Translations under genes and position numbers: made by a program | DNA from: Acanthornis magna | Taxonomy: Eukaryota > Chordata > Aves > Passeriformes > Acanthizidae | Assembly: GCA_036785705.1 (NCBI GenBank) | Contig: JAWUZG010000056.1 | Span: 10,588,501 to 10,652,500 of the forward strand | Direction of reading: 5' to 3' | Length of the DNA: 64,000 nt | Shown: piece after piece, positions 36,240 to 50,175 of the stretch | Layout: every line of letters starts with the position of its first letter | Numbering within the stretch: position 1 is the first letter of the stretch | The notes under the pieces: model-generated | What the model was told of the DNA's origin: nothing | Database searches by the model: none | What the model saw: only the letters and a program-made list of their open reading frames with translations

Positions 36240-39200
36240 GTCTGGTTAGTGTGATGGGATAAAAGGAAAGCGAGCAATAGGTGAGATCTGTCATGATTTG
36301 CTGTAGCTGGTCTCGATCCAAGCTCTCAGTTGACTATTACCCAATATCGTGCCAGGAAAAAGAGCTGTAGCTCATTTATTTTAGTGTTTGGTAAAACTTA
36401 ACCTAAACTAGCTGAATGAGAGGACAGTCTGCTCCAAGCAGTGGTTTTTATATTTGATGTCCTGTAAAATGAAGTCTGTCCTCTTATTTCTCAGCTGACC
36501 CAGATTCTCTGGTTTGGAAAATAACGCTGTTGCCCTGTTCCAATCAAATGTGTAACTTTAGCCCTGTCAAGACACTGTGGGAATGAGGTGGCAGCAGAGT
36601 CCAGGAAAACAGCAACCTGGACACTTTTCCCAGAATTATCATTTACCTACTAGAGCCATTGTCTCTATCAAATACTCCCATGTACTTGATTTGACTCAGA
36701 ATCAAAATCAGACCTTGAAATCAGACAAACAGCCAGACAGGAGTCGTGAAGCTGTGATTTCCATGCACTGCAAGTGAGAGCCAGGGAGCTGTTGAAGCAC
36801 AGGGTAATGTCCAGAGCAGGATATTGGCTCCATGAGTTCATCTGAGCGTGGCTGTGGTGAGTGTGTGAGTGATTAATGCCTGGGGCTGTTGGTGATGTGC
36901 TGCAGTGAGGGCAGAGGAAGGAAGGAAGAGAGGAGGGAGCGGGAATGTGGATGGAACAGCGAACCGCAAAAACGTGTCTTTGATCTCTGGGGGTAAGAAA
37001 AAAGCACTTAACAGTGAAAGGATGGGAGTGGGGGAAACCGTACAGCTGAGCTATTTGAAGTTGTAGGACCCCAAAGAAGCAAACAGAGTAGTTATGATTG
37101 CATGACACCATAACCACAGCTCAGAAGTATTAAACAAACATAGAATACTTCACCACATATATTCTCTATAAACTTCCAAACCACACCTAAGCACAATGTT
37201 TCACCTCCTTCCTTCTATTTTGTTACTTACTCAACACGATAGATTTAGAGAAATTGTAAAAAACCTCCATTGCACAACTAGATTTGATTTGGTGTTTTCA
37301 CAGTCTTGGATGTCCAAACTTGCATCATCATGGTGTATTGTAATCTGCATTTTTCTGAAGAAGCTTTGATTTTCTTTGATAATTTGGAGCCATTTTCCAG
37401 AAAAGGTCCCTCGCTCATCCCTTTAGGTTCTTTGTGGTTGCAGAGTTGTGTGAGCTGTGCTCAGTTTAACAGCATATATGGTGTGTTGAGACCAACAGAA
37501 TTCCATGGCTGTGCCACCATGTGGTATTTAGGAAAGAAATTAGGGGTGAGCATATTGTTTGTTGCCAAAGAAATAAAGTCTGAACTCCTCCTTCCTGAAT
37601 GGTAGGTGTTGGCGTTGCTTGGAAGCTCTAGACCATGAGACAGGACAGTGGATCTTACAGTGAAGACTGGCAGGTCTGTGCAGAAAATGTCCCATGGAGA
37701 CATCAAAAAGTCCAGGAAATCTCCGTCTGAAGTTTGTTTGAAGTTCATGTTCCCATCTCCCTCATTTCTCCACTTTTGAAAATGTTCATCTCTGGCAGCC
37801 ACATGAAAGAAAATGACATTTATCTTGATCACTGGGCCTCAGTCTCTGACTGGGGCTCAGACTGAAGTCCAGTGGGCTGGACATCAGCTCTGGGACTGCT
37901 GTGGGACAGACTGATGTGGTCCTTCTCCTTCTTTACTGCTCCCAAAGAGCTGTAAAAATCACATTAAATCATAATATTTGGCAGTGCAACCATTTGGTCC
38001 TGTCAATGAGATGAGATTTTTTCAGCTGTAGGATGATGCCGTGGATGTTCGTGGAGTGTCAGTATTGGAGATGATGGGAATTGTAAACCTTTGTGTCAGA
38101 TCCTGATTAATACTTCCCTTGCTGTTATTTGACTGGCAGTGCCAGATTCTCTGGTTCTTGAAATTATTAAAGCATTTCTAGAGAGAGAAAAACCAGCAGT
38201 CACTCTAGATTAGATTTTCAGTCTGATTTTATTCACTCCACAAAATTCTAACTTAAATAATGTTATAAACAGAATTAATGAAAATGTTTTAATTCTTCCT
38301 TCTGTTCTTTCCTACATGTTGTGTTGCTCCAAAGAGGTACGGGAGATGACTCTTTGCAGCAGCACAAGCCCTGGAATCCTCCACAGCCATACCCAAAATG
38401 CTGCCCTGCAGCATTTCAGCACAACACAGGGCAGCTTACACCATTAAACTGTGGAGTTTTGTTCATTGTTCCTGTGTAAATGTACCTCGCTCTTCCTGGA
38501 AAATGAAGTGGTTTAAGTCCAGTTGGGAGTTTGTGGAGGCTGAGGCAGCTCCTTCGAGTTTCCTCAGATGGACTTTGACATTTCTCCTTAAGGCACAGGA
38601 AGCTGCTGATGCTCGCAGGCTATCACCTCTGAAGGGGTGTACAGCTGGGGGCTGGATCACTTTTTTAAAGCTACAAAGCAATTACAATCACTGTTGCAAC
38701 AGCTTTGGTTCCTGCATCCCCCAAGTGCAGAGGGATGGATTGTGCCAATGGAATGTCTTGACTGAAAGGATGCTGAAGCTCACCCCAAGCCAATTGTTGC
38801 ATTTTTCCCGTGGTTTGGGATAAATGCAACGATTTATAAATGCTGTTCTGCTCTCCCCATCCTGACCCTGGGGGAGGCATGAGGCTGCACTTTGTCCCCA
38901 ACACAGCAACCCTGCTGGAAAGTTCCAGACCTTTCCTTATCTCAAAGGACAGTTGAACCAAGTTCCTTTGAACCAAGACATTTCTTACAGCAACAAACTG
39001 GTTGCTTTAGGAAAAATACGGCATCTCCCAATTTCCTTTTTTTTAATGTTCTTTGTTAGGATTGTTTGTTGGCATCGTTCCGAGGTCTTTCTTTCTACAA
39101 CCAAGATAAACTTGTTACTTAGATTTTTTTTTCTTTTTTTTTTTTTTTCCATAGAAGCATGGAAGTGGATTATTTGCATAAATGAGATTTGTTTTTCTGG

Positions 39201-42200
39201 CGCTAGCAAGACTGAATGGAAAACTTTTCCTATGCATTTCATGTATAAGGGAAGAACTAATGAAAAAACCAAAATTTTTAATGAAAAGTAGTTAATATAA
39301 ATTTTATATATATGAAAAGGAATTTATTAAAGATGTCATTCAACTCTGCAGCTAATAGTTTCTCTTCTAGGGCTGTTTCAAAAAATTGCTTATTAGAAAA
39401 ACAACTATCACACTGAGGAAAAGAATTAGGGCTATTTCAAGCTTATTATTTCACAGTTTCTTGCCAGTGGGAGACTCAGGGAGGGGGTTGGGGGCTTACA
39501 GTGGCTAGACAGACCATTAAATCGGTATTAAACACTTTTCCATATGAAGGAAGTCACCTTCTGCCAAAAATCCAGGAGCAGAGGGATTGGTTTCAATGCA
39601 AGTACTGCTGGGATGGGGCTAGATAAACTTTGAAAAATTAAAAGGTCACAGGGGTCAGGGTGCAGGCTGCAGAGCCCGTCTGGCTGGCTTCCTTATAGAC
39701 TCTTGGAGAGCTGGCACACCAAAGCAGCATGACGTCCTGCATAAACATTTGATCCTCCTGACCGGTTTTTTCCATGGTATTAACTTTCTTAGCAGGAAAA
39801 AAAAAGTATATAAAAATGACCAAAGCTGTTTTATATCAATTTTCACCACGCAGAGGCACAGAACGATTTCTGTGTTGTGTCCAAAGCAACAGGGAGGGCA
39901 AAGGCAGAAAGAGCAGCTGGCCAAACTACTTATATAGACTCACAAACTCCTCTAGTTCCTAAAATAGCAGCGTAACACAACAGAGGGCTCCTCTGAAACT
40001 ATGATAAAACACACTGCTATTGATTTTTCAGCTGGTTAATCAAGTGGAAAAGATAAATAATATAAACCATGCAAATCTAGGAAGATGGAATGGAATCTTA
40101 AACGATTCTTCTAAACCCCCAAATCAAAGAAATGTTAGAGGGCTGGCTAAATCTCCAGAGCAGAGAGAAGCAGCAGGGTTGGAGTCAGGGTTGGAGGGCA
40201 GGAGACACAGGTCCAGGGCTGAAGGGAGCAGGCACTCTGTGATGAAGGGCACAGGTCCATTTTCATGTTGCTTTTGTGTGTTTTTGGGGACACAAGCCAG
40301 TCCCATGGCAGCTGGCACAGTCCCAGTCCCAAGCTGCATGGTGTCCCCTGGCCCCTGGAGACCCCAGTGTCCCTTGAGACCACGGTCCAGTTGTGCCTTG
40401 ATTGGAAACAGTCACGGGCAGCAATGTCCTGCCTAAACTGAGTGTGGTGAGGCTGAAACCTTGGCTGGATCCATACATTTCACTTTCCTGGAAGGCAGAG
40501 CCAGGAAGAATTAAGGATTGGCCCATAACTTCTGTTGTTAAGAACATCTCCTCTGCCTGGCTTGGCTTTCATGCACATCGTGCTTCAGCTTCAAAATACT
40601 GATCTCAGTTCAGTAAAAGCAAAACAGCAGAAAATCTTCGCTGTGCTGTTGTAAACTCTCTTTTATATGCTGGAGTTTTGTTTGGTGATGCTTTTACACA
40701 GGATCTAGATTCTGAAAATGAGCCAATGATGTTCCTCTTCAGAGCCTGACCATGAGGAAGTGCATTAGGCAGCTCGGTGCAAGTTCAGAGCACTCTGCAT
40801 GGGAATCCTCCAGCACAGAGCTTTGTGCTTGGAAGTAGCTCTGCTAATTTCCTGAGGAATTTGTGTGGCATATCTGCACTAGCAGATGGTATTGTAGCAG
40901 CAAAGCTTAACTCTGGGAGAATTTGGAGCCACTAAATAGTGAAGCAGCTCAGGGGTCTGCATTGTCAATACAGGATCACGAAGGTTTGTGAAATCTGCTG
41001 GCTTGTGATATTTGAAAGAGAAAAAAAATTGTTTTGTGTTTTAAAGCTGGAAGTTATTTTTTCCTAAATACAGCTCTATTTGCAGAGCTATTCTGCCGTT
41101 TAACCTTTTCTGGATGCCCTCAAGGGCAGGATGCTCCAATCCTACACTTGTAATGTGACCAAAACGAGTTCTTCTGGAGCTGTGGCAGTTTGGTCAGAGC
41201 ATGTAAATGTACCCATGCGTAATGCATTGCTTGCTATGGATCCTTGTGATCAAAGAGTACTTTGGAGGTGGCAGCCTCACATTTGGAGGGATATGCAGTC
41301 CAGCCACAAGGCTGGCAGAAAATTCACTATATATCGGGGATGTTTGGGTTTTATTGCATAAAACTTCCATATCTGGTAATCAGAAAAAAAAAAAGGGATA
41401 TTCCAGGTGATATTCCCTTCCATGATGTGACCTCTAGTGAGATAGTAATAAAGGAAAAAAAATTAATGACACACAAGACCAATGAATGCGGCACATAAGA
41501 GGGGAAAGCAGGATCAAATGACATGGCAAAGGCAAAGAAGATTTTTAATGTTGCACTAAAAGCTGAAAATAACTCAGGGAGATGATAAAATCTACAGCAT
41601 GGGGGTGGCGGGAGTAAAGCTTAAAGAAAAGAAGAGTGGAAACCACAGAGATGACCACAGTCCATTTTTATTTTAACCACTTACAGGAAGGTGATGAGTC
41701 AACTCTTCCATTGCTCTTTGATTTATTAGCGAGATGAGTTTCCTGCTATGGAAATTAGAGCCATCAGAACTGCCAGAGAGGGAGGAAGAGTGTGCACAGA
41801 CATCTTTGTAAGCCCTGCAAGAAGGAGAAGGAGGAGACAAACCATTTGGTGGGGGTGAGGAACGTGCCAGACACACGCAAGTCAGAGAGTAAAAGTTATG
41901 TTACCTCTCGGGAGGTGAACCATAAAAAAAAAATATTGTCAGAATTTCAGATATGGAATAGACACAGGTAAATGAAACATTCTGAATTTAACTAATTTTT
42001 ATGGATATCTGAGCGCAGAAAACGTCATCCTTGAAACTCTGTTAGGCTGATAGGTCACTGGAAGGTCAGCTGTCCAATAAGTTACAGAGCTGTGTTAATT
42101 TGTTCCACATTGGGCCTGAAGTCTATAATTAGGTGAAACAGGACTTTATGGAAACTACTTTACTGAAATAAAAGCTCAGATTTTCAGGTCCTGTCATTTG

Positions 42201-42279
42201 CATGCCCTTTCTGGACCTGACCAGAAGTCCTGCCAGAGAGCTTGGAAACCTTCTGGTAGAAAGATGTTGATAAACAAAC
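36240..42279. other. Non-coding DNA with purine tract, GC patch and T runs
   Basis: A purine tract (GAGG/GGAA) lies at 36906-36943, a T-rich run at 39124-39149, and a GC-rich patch with short overlapping frames at about 40140-40420. The 149-codon minus-strand frame at 36668-37117 and the 123-codon minus-strand frame at 37461-37832 have no recognisable domain and skewed composition. No gene is supported. Confidence 0.45.
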
Positions 42280-42392
42280 ATATATATACACATATACATA
42301 CATACATACACACACACACACATATATATATACACACATGCGCATATATATATGCCTATATATATATGTGTGTGTGTGTATGTATATGTAAA
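42280..42392. repeat. Palindromic compound microsatellite (TA/CATA/CA then TATA/TG)
   Basis: The left half is TATATA, (CATA)n, (CA)n, and the right half is TATATATATG, (TG)n and TATGTATATG, so the halves are near reverse complements. The turn lies near ATGCGCATATAT at about 42338-42350. The DNA could form a long hairpin or cruciform. Internal length is probably polymorphic. Confidence 0.9.
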
Positions 42393-45300
42393 TGTTTGGG
42401 GTTTATTTTAACACAGATTTTTGGGTTTTTGATTGGCTAGGGGTTTTTTGGTTTTTTTAATTAATGCCTTCTTTCTTGATAATGTTCTCAGAGATTGTAA
42501 CTGACTTTGCTGTCAGTTGTTTTGCCCAGTAAAAGGTTTTAACCTTCTGACAAAAATGCAGCCCAGCAGCTGAATATATCTATTTGCCTGTGTGTTGTTT
42601 GGTCCTCTGGGGAAAAGGACAGGTCACTCAGAGGTACAGACCTTCTTCCTTAGCTGAAGTGCTTGAGGCTTTGAACTGAAGTATTTTTATATGTGGGCGT
42701 GTGGGTATTGTTACAAATAGATACTGTATTGAGCATTAGCAGTGCAACAGGATAAAACTGGAAAATAGTCTTGAATAATTGCACAGCTGTAAATAAGATT
42801 TAATGTTCTCCATGTTCATTCATCCACATTGCCAGACATCCTTTCTAACTCTAGAAATTCACAACTCTGAAGTGGTATTCACAGAAAATCAACAGAAGAC
42901 AAGCTTGTAAAGTTTTTTTCAGGCTTGACTGGGGTTCAGACTGAGACCATGTGTTCAAATGCCTCAGTTTCCATGAAGTTGCTTCCCATTCTGAGCTTTG
43001 CAGATCAGGCCAGTCACTATTAGCCAGGCATTATTCATCCTCACTCCTTTAGATAAAAACATTCATTGTCATCATGTTAATATTTGTTATGCGGGTTCAT
43101 TTTATGCAGTGGGTTTTTTTTTTCCAATTTCCTCTGCTGCTTCAATAACTCCTCCATTTCTTGCAAGACTTAATTTGAAACTATTTAAGTTCATTATTTC
43201 AACTTCCAAAGCTGATTATTTGGCATTGAGTAAACAACCTTAGCTATGCACTTGCTGACATTCCTCCATAATAACTCTCTGCCCTTATTTTATCGCTTAT
43301 GGAATTGCTTTCTAATCCTTTTCATGGGTCTTTTTTAAAATAGCCTTCTTATATAATAGATAGTAACATTTGTTATAAAATGAAAGTAAAACCAATTAAA
43401 TCTGCCTTATTGTATTTACAAAAGATTGATGTGTGTAAAGTCTAACAGCTTATTTGGGGATTTTAATCTAAAAGTGCCCTGCAATAACATTCTCCTGTGT
43501 TCTGGGAGCCAGCTGTAATGGAGAAGCCACTGCCTGCAGAGATGCTGAACTAAATTACAGTATTGTGTGCTGGTATTCGAGCATCTGCCTCATACGTTAA
43601 TCTCTGGGAAATGCTTGAAAATACCCTAAAGTAGCAGCCATTTCTTTGTTTAAGTTTGAAAGCTTTTTGTATCTATTCTCATTAATGCTGTAGTGCAGAA
43701 GATTTGCTGTTCAGTAAATGAATTGAACAGAAGCTTCTGCAAACCAAGAACAGATTGCGGTTTCCCCATTTCGGTCTCCATTTTACTTTTGTTGTGTGCA
43801 AAGGATTTAAATTTGAGCTCCAGGGACCTGGGTTTTACTGTACTTCCTTCAACATATGTGTTCCCTGTAATATAGAAGCAAAATAGTTAGACTTACATGA
43901 ATACTGCAAAAATTTAAATATTATGGAATGATTGAGGATTTCTTACCCTACCTTAGTCTTTCTCTTGAGTTATATTTACATATATGAGGCTCTAAGTGTA
44001 TCTTTTATCTGAAAGGTGCCTTCCGAAAATGCTTCATCTTCACTGTAAAGTCTCTCATTTTTCTTCTCCTTTATAACATTTTCATTCATCCAGCTCTGGA
44101 TCAGAAACAATACCATGTGATTTACAATCGAGTATGACATAAATAGTTGAAGCTGTAAGAGCAGCATGTAGTAAACAAACAGACTGTAGGCAGTAATATA
44201 TTTGAATACAGGATTTTTATGCATGAATAATCCATGAGTTTATAAAAATCAGTCTGTTTATAGATAATTTAGGAATAGAAGAATGCTTTTATTCATGAAA
44301 TAACTTATCTCCTCCAGCTTAACAAACAGTTCCATGAAATGCAAGAAAAAAATAGTTGTGACATACAGATTTGCCAAACTTGGCTGTTGTTATTTCAGAA
44401 AATAAAAGTGTGCATCCATAAGGACAAGGCCTGCAAGTGGAGTGTGCACCTCTGAGCACCTTCCCTGAGACGCTGATCTCTGCACCGGTGCCCAAGCTGC
44501 AGGTGAGCATCCTTGAGCATCCTCTAACATCCTCCTGCAGCTGCCAATCAAATATTATTGATTCCTGCTGCTCCCTTTCTCCTGGCTGGACATTGAGCCC
44601 CTTTTATAGCTGCTGGAGGAGCTCCTCAAGCTCCATTTTTGGCAAAGCAAATGGATTGGCAGAAGCACGTTGTTTGTTTAGGAGACGATGTACATGAGCA
44701 GGTTCTAGAAGATCTGAAGGGACAGCTACCCCTGGACTGAGAATGATGCGAGTGATGTGTGTCCATCACCTTGTCTGCCTCTGGCCTGCCAGTTTCAGTG
44801 TTGTTGTGCCAAGGAAATCATCAGTAAGAGAAGAAATTGCAGGATGTGCATCCTGGCACAGAGTGGCCCTTGGAGTGTCTGGGCAATCAGGGCAGTGTGG
44901 AAGGCCAACATCTGTTTGTCAGTCTGGCCTTAAAGAATACAGGTGTTTCAGAAATAATAATTATGACAATTCTGAGCCCTTCACTTCATTGTTTTTCTTC
45001 AACCAAAGGTATCTGTTGAATTTGAACTAAATTATACATATTGTTTATCACTGTTTTGAAAGTCATTTTTATACCTAAGAAACCAATTTCTTTGTCCAAA
45101 CAGAGTCCATCAACTCCCTTGTCATTTGACCTCTTTTCTGTTTCTGATACAAGTTTCTTTAGTAGTTTATAGTAAGGTCTTTATTCCTTTCACCTTAGGT
45201 CTCATGTGTTTAGAAACACTACTTGAAAAGAAGGAGGCTCTGTTAGGATAAATTAATGTCTTAGAGCGCTTGCAATTAGAAAGTAGAAATAGTAAAAGCT

Positions 45301-47141
45301 AGTTTTAAAATACTTACAAAGAAAACAATTTGAAATGGGAAATCAGAAAAGGACTGTGCAGAGAAAATAATGAAGGGATTAGGAGAGTGTGGTGGTGTTT
45401 CAAACGGAGGTTCCTTATATGTATTTAATTAAGAGCCAATAATGTAGGATTTAAATATACATGAACTAGACACAGTAGAAACTTGTTAATTTGCACTCTA
45501 ATAATTTGCAGATTTTATAATTTGTGAAAAGAAAAAAAAATTAGAAGCTTCCTTCTGCCTTCCAGCAATGGTTTAAACCAGAGGCAATAGTGAAATAGCC
45601 TATTATTAACACTTAGTTTCTTTGGCAAGTGTACTGGAAAGCAGTGGCTACGCTCACAACTGTGTTGTAAGGGATTAACTACTGGATCATAGTTATTAAT
45701 ACACCATAAAATGCACTTTAATTTATCTTTATCCCTGCTCTTTCAGACAGCAGCCAGTGTAACTAAGATTTTCATTGATTTGGAGTTAGTCATAAATAAG
45801 CCCAAGTCAGAAATGCAATGATTTGCAATAAGTCTTTGGGCATTAGAATCACAAATCAGCACCACCAGCAGGGCAAGGGCCTGATCATGGAAGCTTTTGA
45901 GCATGAGCCTGGAAATTCCTTGTTATTATTTGAATCTTGTTTTTCAGGAGGTTTTGTCAGCCGTGGAGGGTGGCTGGAGGTTGGTGCTGCTGCTCTTTCA
46001 GGTCACTGTCTGGGGTTGGTTCTGTGTTCACACATCAGCACAGGAGGAACCGAGACTGGGCTGGTTTAGGTTGATGTGGATTTTTCCAAGGTGAATCCTG
46101 ATAGGCCAGCTCCTGCCCATTATTATTTATTATTAATTAATATAGATCTGATTTTATTGCCCTCTCATTTGTGCAATAGAGCACATTGTTCAGTGATACA
46201 GTTTAGGTGCCTCTCCCTTGATGTTTATTTGCATAAAGGGTAAATTGAGTTTGATGTTATTCTGTGAATGGACATATTTGACTCTGATTTTCCAACCACT
46301 TTTAACCTGTTATGTGCAATATTTTCCAGTGAGATTGTTCATGGAGAGGCTAGGAAATATTAAACCCTAGAGAAATTCCAAACATATTTCATGCATCTTT
46401 TTCATTAATTTTGTACTTAGGCTGAGATAGTAAACATGATTTTATTTCTGAAATAACTTTTACTTAAATGAATTATGGATCAATGTTCAATTTTTATTAG
46501 CACTACAGCATTTTAGAATATTTTCCTCTGTATTCCAATTGTGTGAACTGACCTTGATGTGTGCTGTACTCGCTCCACACTAAACCAGAAAAAAATCCAA
46601 ATAAAGCTGCAGTATGACCACATCAGATGAAGATATTCCAGTGATTCCACTTACCTGGAAACTGTCTACCCAGTTATATGTAAAAACTTGGAGGGATGGT
46701 CCATTGAGTTAAATTTTGTTGTCTGCCAGGTAATTACAGCACTTGGTATCTTCAGCAGGGAGTTGCCTACATTGAGCTGTGGGCAGAGTAGGACCCGTTT
46801 TTATTCATTCTTCTTCTGTGTGTATTTGCTTAATCAAATGTATTTCTCTACAGCTTTCATTCTGCAGCCTGTAGCAAGGTAGAGGATTTGCATTGTGATT
46901 CCAATTAAGTTGAAATTAGTATGAACTTATGTTCAGTAGCTGATGTTTAATGTATGTTAGATTAAATGGTTCTTTGATAAACTGACTCCAAGGATTGTTA
47001 TGACACTTCTTGTCTGCATCCTACAACGTGATTGAACTACAGTAGCACCATGTGATTAACAGAGATAGTTCTGTCTTGTGCTGAGCTCTGCTGCCACAGG
47101 GAACCAACCAGATCAGCTTCTGAGGCAAAACTTGTTTAAGA
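42393..47141. other. Non-coding DNA
   Basis: About 4.7 kb. A splice-like pair near 44400 (acceptor TTGTTATTTCAG) and 44503 (donor CAGGTGAGC) brackets about 100 bases that have stops in every frame, so it is not a coding exon; a non-coding RNA exon cannot be excluded. The unique motif-rich stretch at 43490-43640 may be conserved non-coding DNA. No repeat family is recognised. Confidence 0.45.
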
Positions 47142-47203
47142 ACAAACAAACAAACAAAGCCCTCAGAACCTAAAACCTCACACAAAATAAAACACACACA
47201 CAA
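47142..47203. repeat. (ACAA)n and (CA)n simple repeats, C/A-rich
   Basis: A perfect AACA repeat at 47142-47158 and a CA repeat at 47189-47203, separated by an A/C-rich stretch with few G. This is the third such A/C-rich plus-strand tract in the window. Confidence 0.85.
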
Positions 47204-50104
47204 AGTTCCCCCCAGACAATTGGAGCATCTGTCCTGTTGCAGTAAGTAGTGAGGATCAGAATAATTTTCAAATGGCATAGGAAAATTATTTTTCTGCTGT
47301 GTTGTAATCTATTTTGTGTTTTCATTGAAACAAAGGGTCTCGTGGAAATAGCACAAGTTAGATATGCTGAGAAAACGTTTGTGCTGCATCTTATTGGCAA
47401 AACCCCCAAACAATAAACATTCGGTATTTGAGCCAGCCAGGTGTTGCAGGGTTTGGCCAAGTCCAAATCCTCCACAAAATTATCCATTTTTTTAGCATTG
47501 GTCTTTCGAGGAAATGTTGGTTTCTGCAGAACTGAGGCTGTAGCAAGAAATCAATAGGCCCTGGTGAGTGCAGTGCTCACCTTTCAGAAGTTCTTTATTT
47601 CCGAAACAGATCTCATGCAAGGCTTTTGCCAAGGCTCGTTTCAGCAGAAATTGCCTTCCTTGTTTTTTTAGGAACATTTTCCCCCTTATTGAAGTGAGAT
47701 CAACTCATCTTGTCAAGAGGTTTTCTTCTGCTTCTGTTGCAAGTGGTCCTGTTTTTCTTCACTATCCCACTCTGCCTTTCCGTCCCAAGATCTGGAGGAA
47801 GTCTATCCAGAAGGAGACAGGAGGAATCTTTGGGCAATGGAGAAATCCCTCAAGAAAAGTGATGGAATTAGCTGCAACATTCCCTGGCCAAAAGGAGATG
47901 AGCAGAAACATTATGCTGGCAGGAATATTCTCAAGGATGTAATTAGTAACAGTGATAAAAGAACAGATACGGAAACATGAAATTAAATGGAGCTAAGTAT
48001 GCAAACCTGCTCTCGCAGTGGGTCACCCAGTGATTTTTAAAACAAATATGAGTGGGCAGTACCAGCTTAATTCTATATTCATCTGCTGATCCTCCCAGCA
48101 AATACTCTTACCTCTGTTTTCAAAAATCCCCATCTGTGCTGGAGTGGCTCTGTGAAGGTTTGGGGCTTTGGTGTCCATGGCGTTTGTCTCTCTTGGCTGC
48201 TCTGCCTTCAGCAGCTCTGTGGGGACCTGTGTCCCCAACTGTCCCTGCTGGAGCACACTGTGACACCTGGGCATTGGTTTTCCAACCTTCCCCTTTGGAT
48301 GAAGCCAGGAGCCACCTTCATGCTTTAGTTTCAGATCATGGCTGACAAAACAATTTATCTTTTATATATTTTTCTAGTGTAGTTGTTCAGCCAATTTTTT
48401 TTATTGCAAGTTACAGTCAAGCTTATCTTTGAAAAAAACTGCTTTGAATTCCTCATAGTAGTCAAGATGTTTTTCAGCATTTCTTTAACCATTTTTAAAT
48501 TGATTTGCCTCACTAGTAAATATCAGTAACATAAGATTTATGATTTTTGTTCTTCATATAAATGTTTCCCCTAGGATTAAGCTTGAAATAAATTCCTTCA
48601 TGTTGCTGCCCACTACTTGCATTCATGGGTAAATTAAACTGTCTGGTTCCTTGTCACTGATTTTTCAAATGTTAGTAATTAAAATTGCAGAAGCAATTTT
48701 AATGCCACAGATTAAACAGATGTTGGTAGACATACTAGGTTTTGACAAAGGTTTAGCTGGTAAAAATTAAAGTAAAAATGGCTGTTCTATGTTATTTATT
48801 TTTGATTTTAGCTTTACTGGCCTTTCAAGTGTTCTCAAAAGTGAGATGGAGTATGATAATGTTTGCCTGTTTATTCTCATGTATCCCTGAAACAGGAACA
48901 CGTGAGACGAGAATCTCTTCATCTGGAGAGGTGTGTGCAATGGCTGATATCAAAAGCTGCTCACCCATCCCCAGCGATCGCAACCCCCTGAGAGCTCTTC
49001 CCCAGGTCATTAGATCAGCTGAAATGACTCTTCCTGCTCTGATCTGGCTGCTTTGGATTTTTGTCTGTACTGACCCTGCAGCTCATTCCTTATGCTGATT
49101 AATGCCTTCATATGGCCCTGAAACGCACTGTCCTGCGTGTCTGCCCCTGTTTCTCTCATGCTGTTACCTTGTGAGTGATTTCTCATAATTACAGCACATT
49201 TTTGTGAAGACACATTGCCTGGTCTGCCCTGCCAGACACAGTCCTCAGAGCCTCAGTAGCTGGAGGGCAGCCAGGCAATATTTTGCAGCTGCTTTGTGAA
49301 AATCCCAGTGGCTCAGACCTCAGCGATGTTGGACTCAGACATAACCAGATGTCGAGAATTCTTACCAGGCACATCCTGAGCTTCAAAACGTTCACAAATT
49401 CTTGTTAGTAATAGTGCATCCTATCTAAAGGGTGCTGCTTTAATACCTGCTCCATCTCCAGTTCAGGCTCCCTGCCCCATACAAGTTTAGAAGGAAAAAA
49501 ATTCTGTAGACCATCTTATACTCAACTAAATACAGGCCAAGTCTCATTCTGGTGTAAGAATAGAACTAATTAAAGGCTATTTTAATGTATTTCTAGCTGT
49601 TTGAGGTATCGTTCACATACTGGAGTTTGCTCTTTCCATACCCTTCTGTCCCAATTGCCATACAAGGACTGGCAAATTGCTGGTCTAATTCCATGACATG
49701 TCATATGGTGGCTCCTCCACCCCTGGGGAATTCTCCTAGAAAGTCAAAGCTTGTCTGGAAACTATTTTTTGCTGTTGGAACAGTGTAAAGAAGCTGCCTC
49801 CCACCAGCGAGCCGAGCCCGTGGTGCCTAACAGATGTTTGCAGTGCTGCCTCAGAGCTGTGTGAATTCACATCTGAGCCTCCTCCCGACAGAGCACATCT
49901 GAGTGGGCTCCTTTGCTTCGTGCCATTTGCTTTTCCACTCCATTTGGCTCGTGGGCCAACGCTGAGTGTTCTGGGCAGGGATCTCCTCCAGGCAGCACCC
50001 AAGGCTCCGAGGGATCCCGCAGACAATGCTGTCCTGTGTCTCCTCCCAGAAGCTTTCCAATCTGAGTGTTATGAATAACACAAAGCACGTCACCAATGTC
50101 TGTT
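47204..50104. other. Non-coding DNA
   Basis: About 2.9 kb of unique sequence. Interval 48950-49200 is free of repeats and keeps a few CpGs (for example GCGATCGC near 48974), a texture of conserved non-coding DNA. The plus-strand frames at 47568-47942 and 48778-49098 have no domain. No exon is supported. Confidence 0.45.
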
Positions 50105-50175
50105 TGATCTAGTGGAGGTGGCAGGTTCCAGAGTTGGAAGGTAGGATGACTTAGGTGGTCTCTGGAAGTGGAGAG
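50105..50175 (+). mobile_element. Possible short CR1 3' tip, plus orientation
   Basis: The phrase GATCTAGTGGAGGTGGCAGG followed by GTTGGAAGGTAGGATGACTT and GGTCTCTGGAAG resembles the final part of CR1 (TTGGAACTAGATGATCTT...GGTCCCTTCC). It is short and decayed, and nothing CR1-like precedes it, so the call is tentative. Confidence 0.35.

Noticed and set aside
36668..37117. 149-codon minus-strand open frame
   Set aside because: It is the complement of a purine-rich tract; the His/Ser/Pro-rich, Cys-rich product shows no family feature.
37461..37832. 123-codon minus-strand open frame that looks moderately protein-like
   Set aside because: No recognised motif, no convincing splice sites and no poly(A) signal in place; left as chance.
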